The notes below the pieces were generated by a model that was given only the letters and a program-made list of their open reading frames with translations, was not told the origin of the DNA and did no database searches. Source: SAR11 cluster bacterium PRT-SC02 (GTDB lineage Bacteria; Pseudomonadota; Alphaproteobacteria; Pelagibacterales; Pelagibacteraceae). Taken from it: a stretch of 64,000 nucleotides of DNA. Position 1 is the stretch's first letter, and every line of letters starts with the position of its first letter. Location of the stretch: contig JPUP01000078.1 of the NCBI GenBank assembly GCA_001321855.1, forward strand, positions 1 through 64,000. Reading direction: 5' to 3'. The position numbers and the translations under genes are program-made. Positions 29,839-40,326 of this stretch are shown piece after piece.

Positions 29839-31601
29839 GTATTTTTGATTGTCTTATTAACAGAAATATCATCTATAATAAACTCTACATTTTTCTCACC
29901 TCTCCACTCATTTAGGGACAATTTTCCTGCCAAGTTGATAGTTTTGTTGTTTTTGCTTAATAAATATTGTCCAATTTCATTATTTATAACATTAAATGCT
30001 ATTGATTTTAGATTTGATCCATCTTTGCCCTCTAAGATGGATTTAACATGATTTTCGCCAACAACAAATGATTTTACAACTTTCATATCTTCAATGATAA
30101 ATTTTGGCTCTGGATTGCCAGAACCAAATGGTGACAAAAGATTAATTTTTTTAAAAAAATCTATATTTAAAGCAGACGGAGATATTTGAGAATCAATATA
30201 AAGATTTTTTTCAAAAGATTTGAAATTTTTTGCAGATTTAAATTTGCTAAACACAAATTCTTCAAATAATTTCAAGTTAGATATTTTAATAGAAAAACCA
30301 CCAGCCATTTTATGGCCACCGCCTTTGATTAATATCTTTTTTTGGACAGCCGCTAGTATTACTGAACCTATATCAAAACCTACGATTGATCTAGCCGAAC
30401 CCTTACCGTTTTTACCATCAGTGGTAATAATAATTGTTGGTTTATTGTAAATGTCTTTAATTCTTGAAGCCACTATTCCAATTATACCCTCATGCCAATT
30501 TCGACCATTCAATATTATGACTGGATTCTCTTTTTTTATTGGCACATCATTAATTATCTCATCAAGAAGTTTTTTCTCTAAACTTTTCCTTTCTGTATTA
30601 TATAAGTTTAAATCAGTCGCTATTTTATATACTTCAGATGAATTAATATTTAAAAGTAAATTAGCACCATGACTACATTTGCCAACTCTACCACCAGCAT
30701 TTATCCTGGGACCTAAAACATAACCTAGGTGATAAGTGGTTGGAGTGGTTTGTATATCACATATATCAATTAGAGTTTTGAGACCTAAGTTTTTTCTTAA
30801 TCTAATAATCTCAAGACCTTGTTTTACTAAAGCTCTATTTAAACCTATAAGAGGAACAACATCGCATACGGTTCCTATTGATACGAGATCTAAAAAATTT
30901 AATAAATTTGGTTCATTAATATTATTCTCTACAAACCAATTGTTTTCTCTAAGTTTTTTATTTAAAGCAACTAAAAATAAAAATGTTACGCCCGCTGCAC
31001 ATAAATAATTTAAATTTGAATTATCGTCAAATCTATTAGGGTTCACTATCGAATAAGCTTTTGGGAGGGTTAAATCAGATTGGTGGTGATCTAAAACAAT
31101 TACATCAGTTTCATTGGAATGAGCAAACTTTATTGGATCGTAAGATACAGTTCCACAATCAACGGTAAAAATTAATTTCACCTTATTTTTGATGAATTTT
31201 TTAAAAGTTTCAATGTTTGGCCCATAACCCTCTTTTTTTCGATCTGGAATATAAATATCATATTTATAATTTATTAATTTAAAGTAATTGCCAAGAATGG
31301 CAGTGGAAGAAGCTCCATCAACATCATAATCGCCAAAGATAGCAATTTTACTTTTTTTTAATATAGTTTCGTAAGTTTTTATAACGGCCTTATCCATATC
31401 TTTAAGAATATTTGGATTTGGCAACATATTTTTGATTGATGGGTTAATAAATAATTTAATTTCATTTTTATGAATCTTTCTTATTGCTAAAAGTTTTGAC
31501 GTAATTTCATCTAAATAATAATTTTCTTTAATATAGTTGGAATAATTATTGTCAAAATTTTTTAAAATCCATTTTTTACCCGTAAGTGAAATTGATTTCA
31601 T
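29817..31601 (-). CDS. recJ: Single-stranded-DNA-specific exonuclease RecJ
   Basis: AIFGDYDVDGASSTAIL, VDCGTVS, VLDHHQSD, GPRINAGGRVG motifs. Confidence 0.95.
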   Translation of the reverse strand: MKSISLTGKKWILKNFDNNYSNYIKENYYLDEITSKLLAIRKIHKNEIKLFINPSIKNMLPNPNILKDMDKAVIKTYETILKKSKIAIFGDYDVDGASSTAILGNYFKLINYKYDIYIPDRKKEGYGPNIETFKKFIKNKVKLIFTVDCGTVSYDPIKFAHSNETDVIVLDHHQSDLTLPKAYSIVNPNRFDDNSNLNYLCAAGVTFLFLVALNKKLRENNWFVENNINEPNLLNFLDLVSIGTVCDVVPLIGLNRALVKQGLEIIRLRKNLGLKTLIDICDIQTTPTTYHLGYVLGPRINAGGRVGKCSHGANLLLNINSSEVYKIATDLNLYNTERKSLEKKLLDEIINDVPIKKENPVIILNGRNWHEGIIGIVASRIKDIYNKPTIIITTDGKNGKGSARSIVGFDIGSVILAAVQKKILIKGGGHKMAGGFSIKISNLKLFEEFVFSKFKSAKNFKSFEKNLYIDSQISPSALNIDFFKKINLLSPFGSGNPEPKFIIEDMKVVKSFVVGENHVKSILEGKDGSNLKSIAFNVINNEIGQYLLSKNNKTINLAGKLSLNEWRGEKNVEFIIDDISVNKTIKNTVPSSIG

Positions 31602-32542
31602 TTTTTTATTTTATTTGTTATTTTTTTTTTAATTTTTTTATTTTTGTGCAAAGCATATGTTGAAGCTAAAAAATAATCATTTTCTTCTTTAATGCCATTT
31701 ATTATTTTTCCATCGGTTATTGCTGTAGCGCAAAAAATTGCATCTCCTTTTATAATTTCATTTATATTATATTTTTGTTTTGGATCTTTTATTCCCATTT
31801 TTAGAGATCTTTTAGCCTCCTCTTCATTTTTTAAAACTAATCTAGTTTGAATTTGACCTCCTAAACAAGATAATGCTGCTGCCGCTAATACTCCCTCAGG
31901 TGCACCACCAATACCCATATAAATATCTATTGGGGACTTCTCATCACAGACTGCCATCACACCATAAACGTCACCATCAGTTATGAATTCAATTTTAACA
32001 CCAATTTTTTTAAGTTCATTAATTATGTTTTCATGTCTAGGTCTTTTTAAAACACATGCTGTAATATCGTTTTTTTTTTTATTCATCGCTTTTGATAATA
32101 ATTCTATATTTTCCCCAACTGTATTATCTAAGTCTAAAAGATTATTAGGTAAATTTGAACCTATTGCAATTTTTTCCATGTAAGTATCTGGTGCAGACAA
32201 TATATTATTTTTTTCTGTGACCGCGATCATAGAAAAGGAATTTGGTAAATTATTAGCTACAAAATTTGTACCTTCCAGAGGATCTAGTGCTATATCTAAG
32301 ACTTGACCTTTATTTGTTCCTACTTTTTCACCAATATAAAGCATTGGTGCTTCGTCCATTTCTCCCTCTCCTATTACTATTTGACCAATCATATCAATTT
32401 TATTTAATTGATATCTCATTTCATCGACGGCACCTTTATCAGCAAGCTTTTTATCACCTTTTCCTATATGCCTATAAGCTCCGAACGCAGCTCGTTCTGT
32501 AACTTCTATGAATTTATTTAGATAAGCTGGATCTATCGACAT
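31598..32542 (-). CDS. glpX: Fructose-1,6-bisphosphatase class II
   Basis: IGKGDKKLADKGAVDEMR, IGEGEMDEAPMLYIGE, DPLEGTN, GIGGAPEGVLAAAAL. Confidence 0.96.
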   Translation of the reverse strand: MSIDPAYLNKFIEVTERAAFGAYRHIGKGDKKLADKGAVDEMRYQLNKIDMIGQIVIGEGEMDEAPMLYIGEKVGTNKGQVLDIALDPLEGTNFVANNLPNSFSMIAVTEKNNILSAPDTYMEKIAIGSNLPNNLLDLDNTVGENIELLSKAMNKKKNDITACVLKRPRHENIINELKKIGVKIEFITDGDVYGVMAVCDEKSPIDIYMGIGGAPEGVLAAAALSCLGGQIQTRLVLKNEEEAKRSLKMGIKDPKQKYNINEIIKGDAIFCATAITDGKIINGIKEENDYFLASTYALHKNKKIKKKITNKIKK

Positions 32543-33837
32543 TAATCATTTTCTATTCTTATTAATTTCGGTTTTCCAATAATATATGCTTTTTTTTCCA
32601 ACTTTTTTAAAGATTTTGTTAATAAGTCATTTTTGCAATTATGAGTAATAATTACAATTGAAGAACTCAACTTATTTGGATTTGGATCTTGTATTAATCT
32701 TTTTATTGATACTCTATTAGAAGAAAATATACTTGTTATATTCGATAAAACACCATGTTTATCTTTAACATCTAGTTTTATATAAGCAGAAAAAACTCTA
32801 TTAATCATATCGTCAGAAATAATTTTTTTTCTTTGTTTTTTAGAAATTGAAAAAGGATATTTTATATTTCCCCTTAAAATTGAAGATATGTCTGAAATGA
32901 GAGCAGACGTTGTAGCTTCAGGACCAGCACCTTCACCTTGTATAGTGCTTTGCCCAACGGGGTCTCCGTCTACTATGACTGCATTCAAGACACCATCAAT
33001 ACTCGCTATATAAGAAGTTTTTTTAACTAAGGATGGATGAACTCTTTGACAGATCTTATTGTTAATCAATTCAGCGATACCAAGTAATTTAATTTTATAT
33101 CCTAATTTATCTGCATTAATTATGTCTTTTTTATCTATAAAATTTATTCCCTCAATATGAATTTTATTATTAAGAAAGGAATTAAAACACAAAGATGATA
33201 ATATTTTAAGTTTTGATGCAACATCATCTCCATTTATGTCAGAAGATGGATTTGCTTCAGCGTACCCAAGATCTTGTGCTTTTTTTAAAGCTTTTTGAAA
33301 AGACAGTTTATCTTTATACATTGATGTTAAAATATAGTTGCTGGTTCCATTTAAAACACCTTGTACTTTTGATATTCTATTAGCAATCAAACCTTCCTTT
33401 AAAGATCTTATAATAGGAACACCACCACATACAGCAGCCTCATATTCCAAATTTACTTTATTTTTTTCTGCTATTTTAGATAAATCATCTCCATATTTAG
33501 CAATTAAGGCTTTATTTGCAGTAACAACATGTTTTTTATTCTTTAGTGCGCTAAAAACTAAATTTTTAGCTGGACCTTCCGCTCCGCCAATCAATTCAAC
33601 GATTATATCAACTTTTTTTGATTTTGCAGCATCCATGTAGTTTTTAAGCCATTTAGATTTTGGTATCTTAATTTTTCTTTTTTTTTTGATATTTTTTGCT
33701 GATATAAATATGATTTTAGGTTTTGAAGTATTTTTTTTTTCTAGTTGCTTAATATTAGCGCTAAGAAATTTATACAAATAAGATCCAATATTTCCAAGAC
33801 CTACGATTGCTATATTCATTATTCTTTTTTTTTTCAT
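32542..33837 (-). CDS. hom: Homoserine dehydrogenase
   Basis: VTANKALIAKYG, GVLNGTSNYILTSM, GYAEANPSSDINGDD; ACT-like C-terminus. Confidence 0.95.
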   Translation of the reverse strand: MKKKRIMNIAIVGLGNIGSYLYKFLSANIKQLEKKNTSKPKIIFISAKNIKKKRKIKIPKSKWLKNYMDAAKSKKVDIIVELIGGAEGPAKNLVFSALKNKKHVVTANKALIAKYGDDLSKIAEKNKVNLEYEAAVCGGVPIIRSLKEGLIANRISKVQGVLNGTSNYILTSMYKDKLSFQKALKKAQDLGYAEANPSSDINGDDVASKLKILSSLCFNSFLNNKIHIEGINFIDKKDIINADKLGYKIKLLGIAELINNKICQRVHPSLVKKTSYIASIDGVLNAVIVDGDPVGQSTIQGEGAGPEATTSALISDISSILRGNIKYPFSISKKQRKKIISDDMINRVFSAYIKLDVKDKHGVLSNITSIFSSNRVSIKRLIQDPNPNKLSSSIVIITHNCKNDLLTKSLKKLEKKAYIIGKPKLIRIEND

Positions 33838-33839
33838 TT

Positions 33840-34370
33840 TTAATTAAGTGATGTTATATCAGGAAATTTATTTCCCCTACTCTTTTTTAAAATATATTCT
33901 GATATGCTTTCTATATCGCATTTTTCAATTATACTACAAATATCTACTTGTTCTTTTTTAACAGTTGTTTTTTTTTTAATATTCTGAGTTTTTATTATAC
34001 TATTTGGATTTTCAGTCTCTTCCTTTTTATTGACTTTTTTAACTTTCCTCTTTTCAATTTTAATTTTCTCTTTAATTAATTTTTTTTCTTTTTTATTCAA
34101 TATTTTTAATTCTTTTAAATTTTTATTATCTCTGACTTTTGATAATATAATAGTCTTACCTTTTACATTTTCTTTGGATAAATTATATTCAACTAAATCT
34201 TCATATTTATAAGTTTTTTTTTTTAAAACTCTTACCTCTAAACTTAAATTATCCCTGAAATATTGCTTAGCCTCATCATTGTTTATGCAAACATGGTCAC
34301 CACAAATTATAACAGACTTGGTTTTTTTAGCGCAACTTATTAAAAGAAGGAAAATTATTAAATATCTCAT
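33840..34370 (-). CDS. Lys-rich hypothetical lipoprotein
   Basis: Lipobox-like LLLISCAKK at N-terminus; charged low-complexity middle. Confidence 0.6.
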   Translation of the reverse strand: MRYLIIFLLLISCAKKTKSVIICGDHVCINNDEAKQYFRDNLSLEVRVLKKKTYKYEDLVEYNLSKENVKGKTIILSKVRDNKNLKELKILNKKEKKLIKEKIKIEKRKVKKVNKKEETENPNSIIKTQNIKKKTTVKKEQVDICSIIEKCDIESISEYILKKSRGNKFPDITSLN

Positions 34371-35401
34371 ACTAAGCCCAAAGTTTCTTTAAATTTAAAC
34401 AATATATTCATATTTTGTACTGCCTGACCAGAGGCACCTTTAATAAGATTATCTATAGCAGAAAAAATTATAAGCTTATTTTTAATTTTACTTTGGCAAA
34501 CTGATATTTCACAATTATTGGTATTTATAACATTGCCAGAACCAATTTCTTCATTTGCTTTTTTTATTTTAATAAATATATCGTCTTTGTAGAAACTTTT
34601 AATTTCTCTTAAAATCTTTTTTACTGTAACATTTCTATTTGTTTCAACATATATGGTTGATAACATTCCTCTAAAAGTAGGTATTAAATGAGGATTAAAG
34701 GTATACTGCACCTTAGACTTAATTAATCTTTCAAATTGTTGATCTATTTCAGATGTATGTCTATGATTGGTAACAGCATATGCATATGCAGATTGATAAA
34801 AATTCTTATGTCTAAATTTATTTAAATAATTTTTACCCGCTCCTGAATAACCAGATTTTGAGTCAATCGTAATATTATACCTTTTAATAAGATTTTTCTT
34901 CAATAGTGGTATAAGTGGAATTTGAATAGATGTTGGATAACACCCGGGATTTGAAATTATTCTAAATTTTTTTAAATTATTTTTTTCTAGCTCTGACACC
35001 GAATAAATGGATTTTTTTATTAAATTTTTAGCTAAATGGTTTTTTTTATAAAACTTTTTATAATCTTTTGGATTTGATAATCTAAAATCTGCTGATAAAT
35101 CTATAAATTTAAGTTTGGGATATTTTTTGTATTTTGCTTTAATTATTTTTTGAGCTTCTCTATTAGGTAATGACAAAAAAATTAGATGTAGATCATTATA
35201 ATCGATAGTTGAAATATTTGAAATTGCTGGGAGTTTTTTTTTTATTCTTTTATCAAAAAATTGAATTTTTTTACCAATATTTTTTTGAGCACAAAGATAT
35301 TTTATTTTAACATGTGGATGTTTAGACAATAACAATACTAAATCTAACCCAACATAACCTGTGGCACCTATAACTCCAATTTTAATTAATTTTTTTGACA
35401 T
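34367..35401 (-). CDS. argC: N-acetyl-gamma-glutamyl-phosphate reductase
   Basis: GVIGATGYVGLDLV, SNPGCYPTSIQIPL, HRHTSEIDQ. Confidence 0.96.
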   Translation of the reverse strand: MSKKLIKIGVIGATGYVGLDLVLLLSKHPHVKIKYLCAQKNIGKKIQFFDKRIKKKLPAISNISTIDYNDLHLIFLSLPNREAQKIIKAKYKKYPKLKFIDLSADFRLSNPKDYKKFYKKNHLAKNLIKKSIYSVSELEKNNLKKFRIISNPGCYPTSIQIPLIPLLKKNLIKRYNITIDSKSGYSGAGKNYLNKFRHKNFYQSAYAYAVTNHRHTSEIDQQFERLIKSKVQYTFNPHLIPTFRGMLSTIYVETNRNVTVKKILREIKSFYKDDIFIKIKKANEEIGSGNVINTNNCEISVCQSKIKNKLIIFSAIDNLIKGASGQAVQNMNILFKFKETLGLV

Positions 35402-35446
35402 AAAAAACTTATATCACCGAAATCAAAAATATTAAATTTAAATGAT

Positions 35447-35881
35447 TTATCGTTTAGAAAATTGAAAGCTTCTTCTAGCTTTTCGATGGCCGTATTTTTT
35501 TCTCTCAACAACTCTTGAGTCTCTTGTTGTTAATTTTTCTTTTTTTAAAGTTTTTTTTAATGTGTCGTCTTGTAAAATTAATGCTCTTGAAATACCAAGT
35601 ATTATTGCTCCTGCTTGGCCTGATAACCCTCCACCGTGAACTGAGCATTTCACATCATAGCTTTTTAAAACATTAGAAATCTCCAAAGGACGAGTAACTA
35701 TTAATTGATGAACAGGTCTTTTAAAATAATTGATCATTTTTTTTCCATTAACATATATATTACCAGATCCTTTTTTTAACCAAACTTTTGCAATTGCGTT
35801 TTTTCTTCTTCCAGTCGCGTATTTGCTTTCCTTAAAATCAACTTTTATTTTTTTTAAACTTATTTCTTGAGCTATATTCAT
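35447..35881 (-). CDS. rpsI: Ribosomal protein uS9
   Basis: [44 protein letters not shown]. Confidence 0.98.
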   Translation of the reverse strand: MNIAQEISLKKIKVDFKESKYATGRRKNAIAKVWLKKGSGNIYVNGKKMINYFKRPVHQLIVTRPLEISNVLKSYDVKCSVHGGGLSGQAGAIILGISRALILQDDTLKKTLKKEKLTTRDSRVVERKKYGHRKARRSFQFSKR

Positions 35882-36339
35882 TTTAAAGTTTTATTACTTT
35901 TGTTCAAAGATCCAAAATTAATTATTTTTGGTTTTTGATTTTCGTGAGGATGTTTATCTCCTTTGTATATTTTTAGTTTTGTTAATTGCTTTTTAGATAA
36001 TGGACCACCTGGCAACATTCTTTTTACTGCCAGTTTTAAAATTTCTGAAGATTTATCTTTTTCTTTATAAATATTTGGTGTTATTTCTTTTATACCACCT
36101 GGATGACCTGTGTGTCTGTAATATTTTTTATTTTCCATCTTTTTGCCGGTAAATTTTATTTTCTCAATATTAGTTACAATTACAAAATCACCGTTATCTA
36201 GATGATTATTAAAAGTTGGTTTATTTTTTCCTCTTAGAATTTTTGATATATGCGCTGCCAATCTACCTACGACTAAATTTTCGGCATTAATTACATACCA
36301 ATCATTTTGAAGTTCTTTTTTTTTTGCAAAAGGTGTCAT
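35878..36339 (-). CDS. rplM: Ribosomal protein uL13
   Basis: [45 protein letters not shown]. Confidence 0.98.
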   Translation of the reverse strand: MTPFAKKKELQNDWYVINAENLVVGRLAAHISKILRGKNKPTFNNHLDNGDFVIVTNIEKIKFTGKKMENKKYYRHTGHPGGIKEITPNIYKEKDKSSEILKLAVKRMLPGGPLSKKQLTKLKIYKGDKHPHENQKPKIINFGSLNKSNKTLK

Positions 36340-36412
36340 AAATTATGGCGATAATTACTAATAAATATTGCTAAAGTCAAATATTTAAACGCATTACTTA
36401 ACTGCTAATTAA

Positions 36413-37435
36413 TTAAGTATTGTGACTATAAACTACTCTTATAAAACTTAAGAATAATAATATGCCGATTAATTGATGAGCTGAAGCAAAATAAATATTT
36501 ACGCCACTAATTAAAGTAAAAATTCCAATTAATGCTTGAGTTAATAAGATCAAAAGGAATGTTAAATAGTATTTTGATAATAATTGTTTGTTTTTTTTAA
36601 AAATAAATATCCCATAGGTTAAAGATGATAAAAAAACTATATAAGCTAATAATCTGTGATAAAATTGAACAAGGCTCCTATCGTTAAAATTCAGAAAATC
36701 ATTAAAACTTTTAAACATAATATCATCCGGATAAAAATTATTATTCATAAGAGGCCAAGTATTATAAATTTGACCTGCATCTAAACCTGAAACAAATGCC
36801 CCGAATATTATTTGTAATACAATCAATACAAATAAGAAAAATAAAATTTTATTTTTATAAAATACTTTAAATGTTTTATTTTTATCAAGGATTATATTAA
36901 GGTAATTCCAATAAAGAAGTCCCATTATAAAAAAAGCAGTAATCAAATGAATAGATAATCTATAATGACTTACAGTTACTTCATTAGTTAAACCACTAAC
37001 CACCATATACCAACCTATTAACCCCTGAAATAAAATTAAGAAAAAAATAAAATAAAAGTTCAATAAATAATTTTTTTTAATTTTTTTACTTATCGTAAAA
37101 TAAAGAAGTGGCAAAAGATAAACAATGCCAATTACTCTTCCTAAAACTCTGTGAAAATATTCCCAATAAAAAATAATTTTAAACTCACCGATTGTCATTG
37201 ATGGATTAAGTACGGCAAATTGTGTTGTATTTTTATACAGTAAAAAATATTTGTCCCATTGCTCATTATTGAGGGGAGGTAAAATTCCACTGAATAATTC
37301 CCATTTTGTTATAGATAATCCTGAGTCAGTTAACCTTGTTAATCCACCTACCAAAATCATAAAAAAAATTAAAATAATCAATGTTTTTAACCATAATTCT
37401 AAATATTTTTTATGAATAGGATTATTTAAGATCAT
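36413..37435 (-). CDS. ctaA: Heme A synthase CtaA/COX15
   Basis: GGLTRLTDSGLSITKWELFSGILPP, YWEYFHRVLGRVIG, FVSGLDAGQIYNTWPLM, QFYHRLLAY. Confidence 0.96.
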   Translation of the reverse strand: MILNNPIHKKYLELWLKTLIILIFFMILVGGLTRLTDSGLSITKWELFSGILPPLNNEQWDKYFLLYKNTTQFAVLNPSMTIGEFKIIFYWEYFHRVLGRVIGIVYLLPLLYFTISKKIKKNYLLNFYFIFFLILFQGLIGWYMVVSGLTNEVTVSHYRLSIHLITAFFIMGLLYWNYLNIILDKNKTFKVFYKNKILFFLFVLIVLQIIFGAFVSGLDAGQIYNTWPLMNNNFYPDDIMFKSFNDFLNFNDRSLVQFYHRLLAYIVFLSSLTYGIFIFKKNKQLLSKYYLTFLLILLTQALIGIFTLISGVNIYFASAHQLIGILLFLSFIRVVYSHNT

Positions 37436-37484
37436 AGTTTAATATATATTATATATTTAATTACAAAGTTATATTTATGTCGCG

Positions 37485-37760
37485 ATGAATAAGAAATTAA
37501 ACAAAATTAGAGTAAAATTAGATAAATTAGATAACAAAATGTTAAATATAATTTCAAAAAGAACAAGGCTAATTGATAATGTTATTAAAATTAAACTTTA
37601 TAAGAAGGATATAGTAGATAAATCTCGAATTAAAAAAATCTTATCTAATATTAAAAAAAAATCTCAATCAAAAAATATTGATGTTATTCTTACTAGAAAA
37701 ATATGGTCATCAATGATTAAAGCTTATATAGATTATGAGTTTAGAAATTTTAAAAAATAA
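37485..37760 (+). CDS. Chorismate mutase-like (AroQ type)
   Basis: RVKLDKLDNKMLNIISKRTRLIDNVIKIK...IWSSMIKAYIDYE. Confidence 0.7.
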   Translation: MNKKLNKIRVKLDKLDNKMLNIISKRTRLIDNVIKIKLYKKDIVDKSRIKKILSNIKKKSQSKNIDVILTRKIWSSMIKAYIDYEFRNFKK

Positions 37761-37952
37761 TTATTTACTGTGCGGTGGAAGTTTTTTTTCAATAAAAAAT
37801 TCGTGTTTCCTTGTATTGGGATTATATTTTTTAATTTTTAGTTTATTTTTTGCTTTTTCCCCTTTAGTTGGTTTTTTAGCATAGTAAATAAAAGCACTAT
37901 CGGGTTTTGACTCTGGAACCATTCTTACTTTTATATGAGTTTTTTTAGCCAT
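37761..37952 (-). CDS. rpmG: Ribosomal protein bL33
   Basis: MAKKTHIKVRMVPES...YYAKKPTKGEKAKNKLKIKKYNPNTRKHEFFIEKK. Confidence 0.85.
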   Translation of the reverse strand: MAKKTHIKVRMVPESKPDSAFIYYAKKPTKGEKAKNKLKIKKYNPNTRKHEFFIEKKLPPHSK

Positions 37953-38328
37953 TTCTTTTTATTCTTTGTATTTTATCTAATATCTTTTTTGCTTTATTTT
38001 TAAAATTAGTTTTAATAATGTTATTTTTTACACTGGAACTATTATAATCGTCAAGCTTTTTAAACTCTTTTAATATTTTTTGAGCACCAATTATAGATAA
38101 TCCTCTATCTTTTAATAAAAATCTTATAAACTTAATTTTTTCAAGATTGTCTTTATTAAATAACCTCCTATTGCCATTTAATCTAATAGATTTAATTATA
38201 CTAAATTTTTTTTCCCAAAATCTAATTGTATTAACAGTAATTTTTTGATTATTATTTAGTTCTAAATTTATTGTTTTCACAATTTCAGATATAGAATATA
38301 AATACTTAGAATTTTTTTTAGAATTCAT
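37945..38328 (-). CDS. MerR family transcriptional regulator
   Basis: YSISEIVKTI...TIRFWEKKFSIIKSIRLNGNRRLF. Confidence 0.9.
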   Translation of the reverse strand: MNSKKNSKYLYSISEIVKTINLELNNNQKITVNTIRFWEKKFSIIKSIRLNGNRRLFNKDNLEKIKFIRFLLKDRGLSIIGAQKILKEFKKLDDYNSSSVKNNIIKTNFKNKAKKILDKIQRIKRNG

Positions 38329-38620
38329 TATTTAATTTTTTTATAAAATCTTTAGATGCTCTAAAAGATATTGTTTTTCTTGCTAAAATCACATATTCAA
38401 TTTTATCTTTGGGATTTCTACCTATTCTTTTTGATTTATTTAAAATTTTAAATGTACCAAAGTTATTTATATTTATTACATTATTATTTATAAGTTCTAT
38501 AATTATAAGGTTTAATAAATCTTCAATAATTTTTTTAATATAAATTACAGAAAGTCCAGTATTTTGACTTATAAAATATGATAAATCTTTTTTTGTAATC
38601 TTATTGTGCTTTTTCTCCAT
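38318..38620 (-). CDS. ihfA: Integration host factor alpha-like (HU/IHF family)
   Basis: ITKKDLSYFISQNTGLS...INNFGTFKILNKSKRIGRNPK. Confidence 0.9.
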   Translation of the reverse strand: MEKKHNKITKKDLSYFISQNTGLSVIYIKKIIEDLLNLIIIELINNNVININNFGTFKILNKSKRIGRNPKDKIEYVILARKTISFRASKDFIKKLNNEF

Positions 38621-39641
38621 TCAAATGTTTTAAATTATTTTTAACTTGATCAATTAATTTACCTTTAACAATTTTATAGCATAAATCAATTGAGTAATAA
38701 AAACCAAGGGAGTCGGTAGCGCCATGACTTTTTACCACTGGACCATTTAAGCCAAGAAATATTGCTCCATTAAATTTTCTTGGATCTAGTTTGTTCTTAA
38801 ATTTTTTTAAACTAAAGTATGAAAAAAGAATTGAGAATTTAGATAATAAACTATCTTTTAGAGCTACTTTAAGATTGTCTGTAATAAATTTTGCAGTTCC
38901 TTCGGCTGTTTTTAATGCGATATTTCCTGTAAAACCATCAGTAACTATTACATTTGAAAAACCATCTGTTATTTTATTCCCTTCAATATAACCATTAAAA
39001 ACAAAATCCCCATTGTTACTAATTTGTTTTAGATTACTATGGGCTTTTTTTAATATATCTGTTCCTTTAATTTCCTCAGATCCAATATTTAACAACGCCA
39101 CCTTGGCAATTTCGTTGGGAAATAAAGATTTGTAAAGAGCTGACCCCATTTCAGAAAATTCTACTAAATTATTTTCATTACAATCAATGTTGGCACCAAG
39201 ATCCAAAACTACATTCATTCCATTTTTATTTGGCCATAATCCTGCTAAAGCAGGCTTATTAACATTTTCAATCATTTTTAATATCATTCTTGATGTAACT
39301 AATAATACTCCAGTGTTGCCTGCGGATAATGATATGTCTGCTCCAGTTTCATTTTGGGAACTTATTGATTTCCACATACTGCTGTTTTTGGAACTTTTAA
39401 TTGCCGTGAGTGGTGTTTCATTATCAGAAACTACCGCCGTAGTATGAAAAATTTTAAAAAAAGTATCAGATATTTTATTTTTTTTTATTTCATGTAATAT
39501 TTTTTTTTCATCACCAAATATATGAAATATAAAATCGTTCTTGTTTTTATTATTATCAATGAAAATTTTTACACCTTGAATATTTTTTTTTGGTGCATTT
39601 TCACCACCCATTGCATCAATGGCAATTGTTACATTTTTCAT
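38601..39641 (-). CDS. plsX: Phosphate acyltransferase PlsX
   Basis: IAIDAMGGENAPK, SAGNTGVLLV, VTDGFTGNIALKTAEG, FLGLNGPVVKSHG. Confidence 0.97.
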   Translation of the reverse strand: MKNVTIAIDAMGGENAPKKNIQGVKIFIDNNKNKNDFIFHIFGDEKKILHEIKKNKISDTFFKIFHTTAVVSDNETPLTAIKSSKNSSMWKSISSQNETGADISLSAGNTGVLLVTSRMILKMIENVNKPALAGLWPNKNGMNVVLDLGANIDCNENNLVEFSEMGSALYKSLFPNEIAKVALLNIGSEEIKGTDILKKAHSNLKQISNNGDFVFNGYIEGNKITDGFSNVIVTDGFTGNIALKTAEGTAKFITDNLKVALKDSLLSKFSILFSYFSLKKFKNKLDPRKFNGAIFLGLNGPVVKSHGATDSLGFYYSIDLCYKIVKGKLIDQVKNNLKHLNGEKAQ

Positions 39642-39647
39642 TTTTAT

Positions 39648-39821
39648 CTAGATATCTAAAATCTTTTTACCTTTATAAAAACCTGATTTAAGATCAATGT
39701 GATGAGATAATCTATACTCACCACTCTTTTTATCTTCAACAACATTAGCTGCAGTTATTTTGTGATGAGATCTTCTCTTATTCCTTCTAGAAACTGATGT
39801 TTTTCGTTTTGGTACAGCCAT
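39648..39821 (-). CDS. rpmF: Ribosomal protein bL32 (57 aa, absent from the supplied ORF track)
   Basis: Hand translation [57 protein letters not shown]. Confidence 0.96.
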   Translation of the reverse strand: MAVPKRKTSVSRRNKRRSHHKITAANVVEDKKSGEYRLSHHIDLKSGFYKGKKILDI

Positions 39822-39822
39822 A

Positions 39823-40326
39823 TTAATTATTAAAGTTTATATCTCCTTTTATAATAGATTCAGGATCTAATTCAAAACAAAATTTATAAAAGTTGTTAAA
39901 ATAAACCCCTATTTGCTGAGAATTTTCATTCAATTCATGGTTTAGGCTCTTAAAATATTTTTGTAAGAGTTCAAAATTAAACTCAAACTTTTCGTCGTCA
40001 GAAAGGTTTATTTTAAGCAAAATATCATAAAAATATCTATTAAATATTTTCATCTTTTTGTTTACATTTACATCACCCAAACCTTGTTCTCTTAGATCAT
40101 ATTCAATATTATTAAATATTTCATCATATGCATTCTGGTCAAAAGTTTTTTTATGTTTAAATTTGAAGATATTTAAAATAATAGAAAAATGAAAAAAAAT
40201 TAATAAAAGTCTCGTATCAAAGGTATCTTTAAATTTAAATCTTTTATAAAAAAAAATATTTCGTGATATTTCCAAAAGTCTATTGTATAATGAGTTTGTA
40301 TGTTTTTTTTTAAAATTAAAAATCAT
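39823..40326 (-). CDS. Ubiquinol-cytochrome c chaperone family (CBP3-like)
   Basis: [15 protein letters not shown]...[39 protein letters not shown]. Confidence 0.85.
   Translation of the reverse strand: MIFNFKKKHTNSLYNRLLEISRNIFFYKRFKFKDTFDTRLLLIFFHFSIILNIFKFKHKKTFDQNAYDEIFNNIEYDLREQGLGDVNVNKKMKIFNRYFYDILLKINLSDDEKFEFNFELLQKYFKSLNHELNENSQQIGVYFNNFYKFCFELDPESIIKGDINFNN

Noticed and set aside
33840-34370. Lys-rich lipoprotein as a novel low-complexity system
   Set aside because: Lys/Glu/Ile-rich composition is expected from the AT bias; no repeat or conserved architecture visible.
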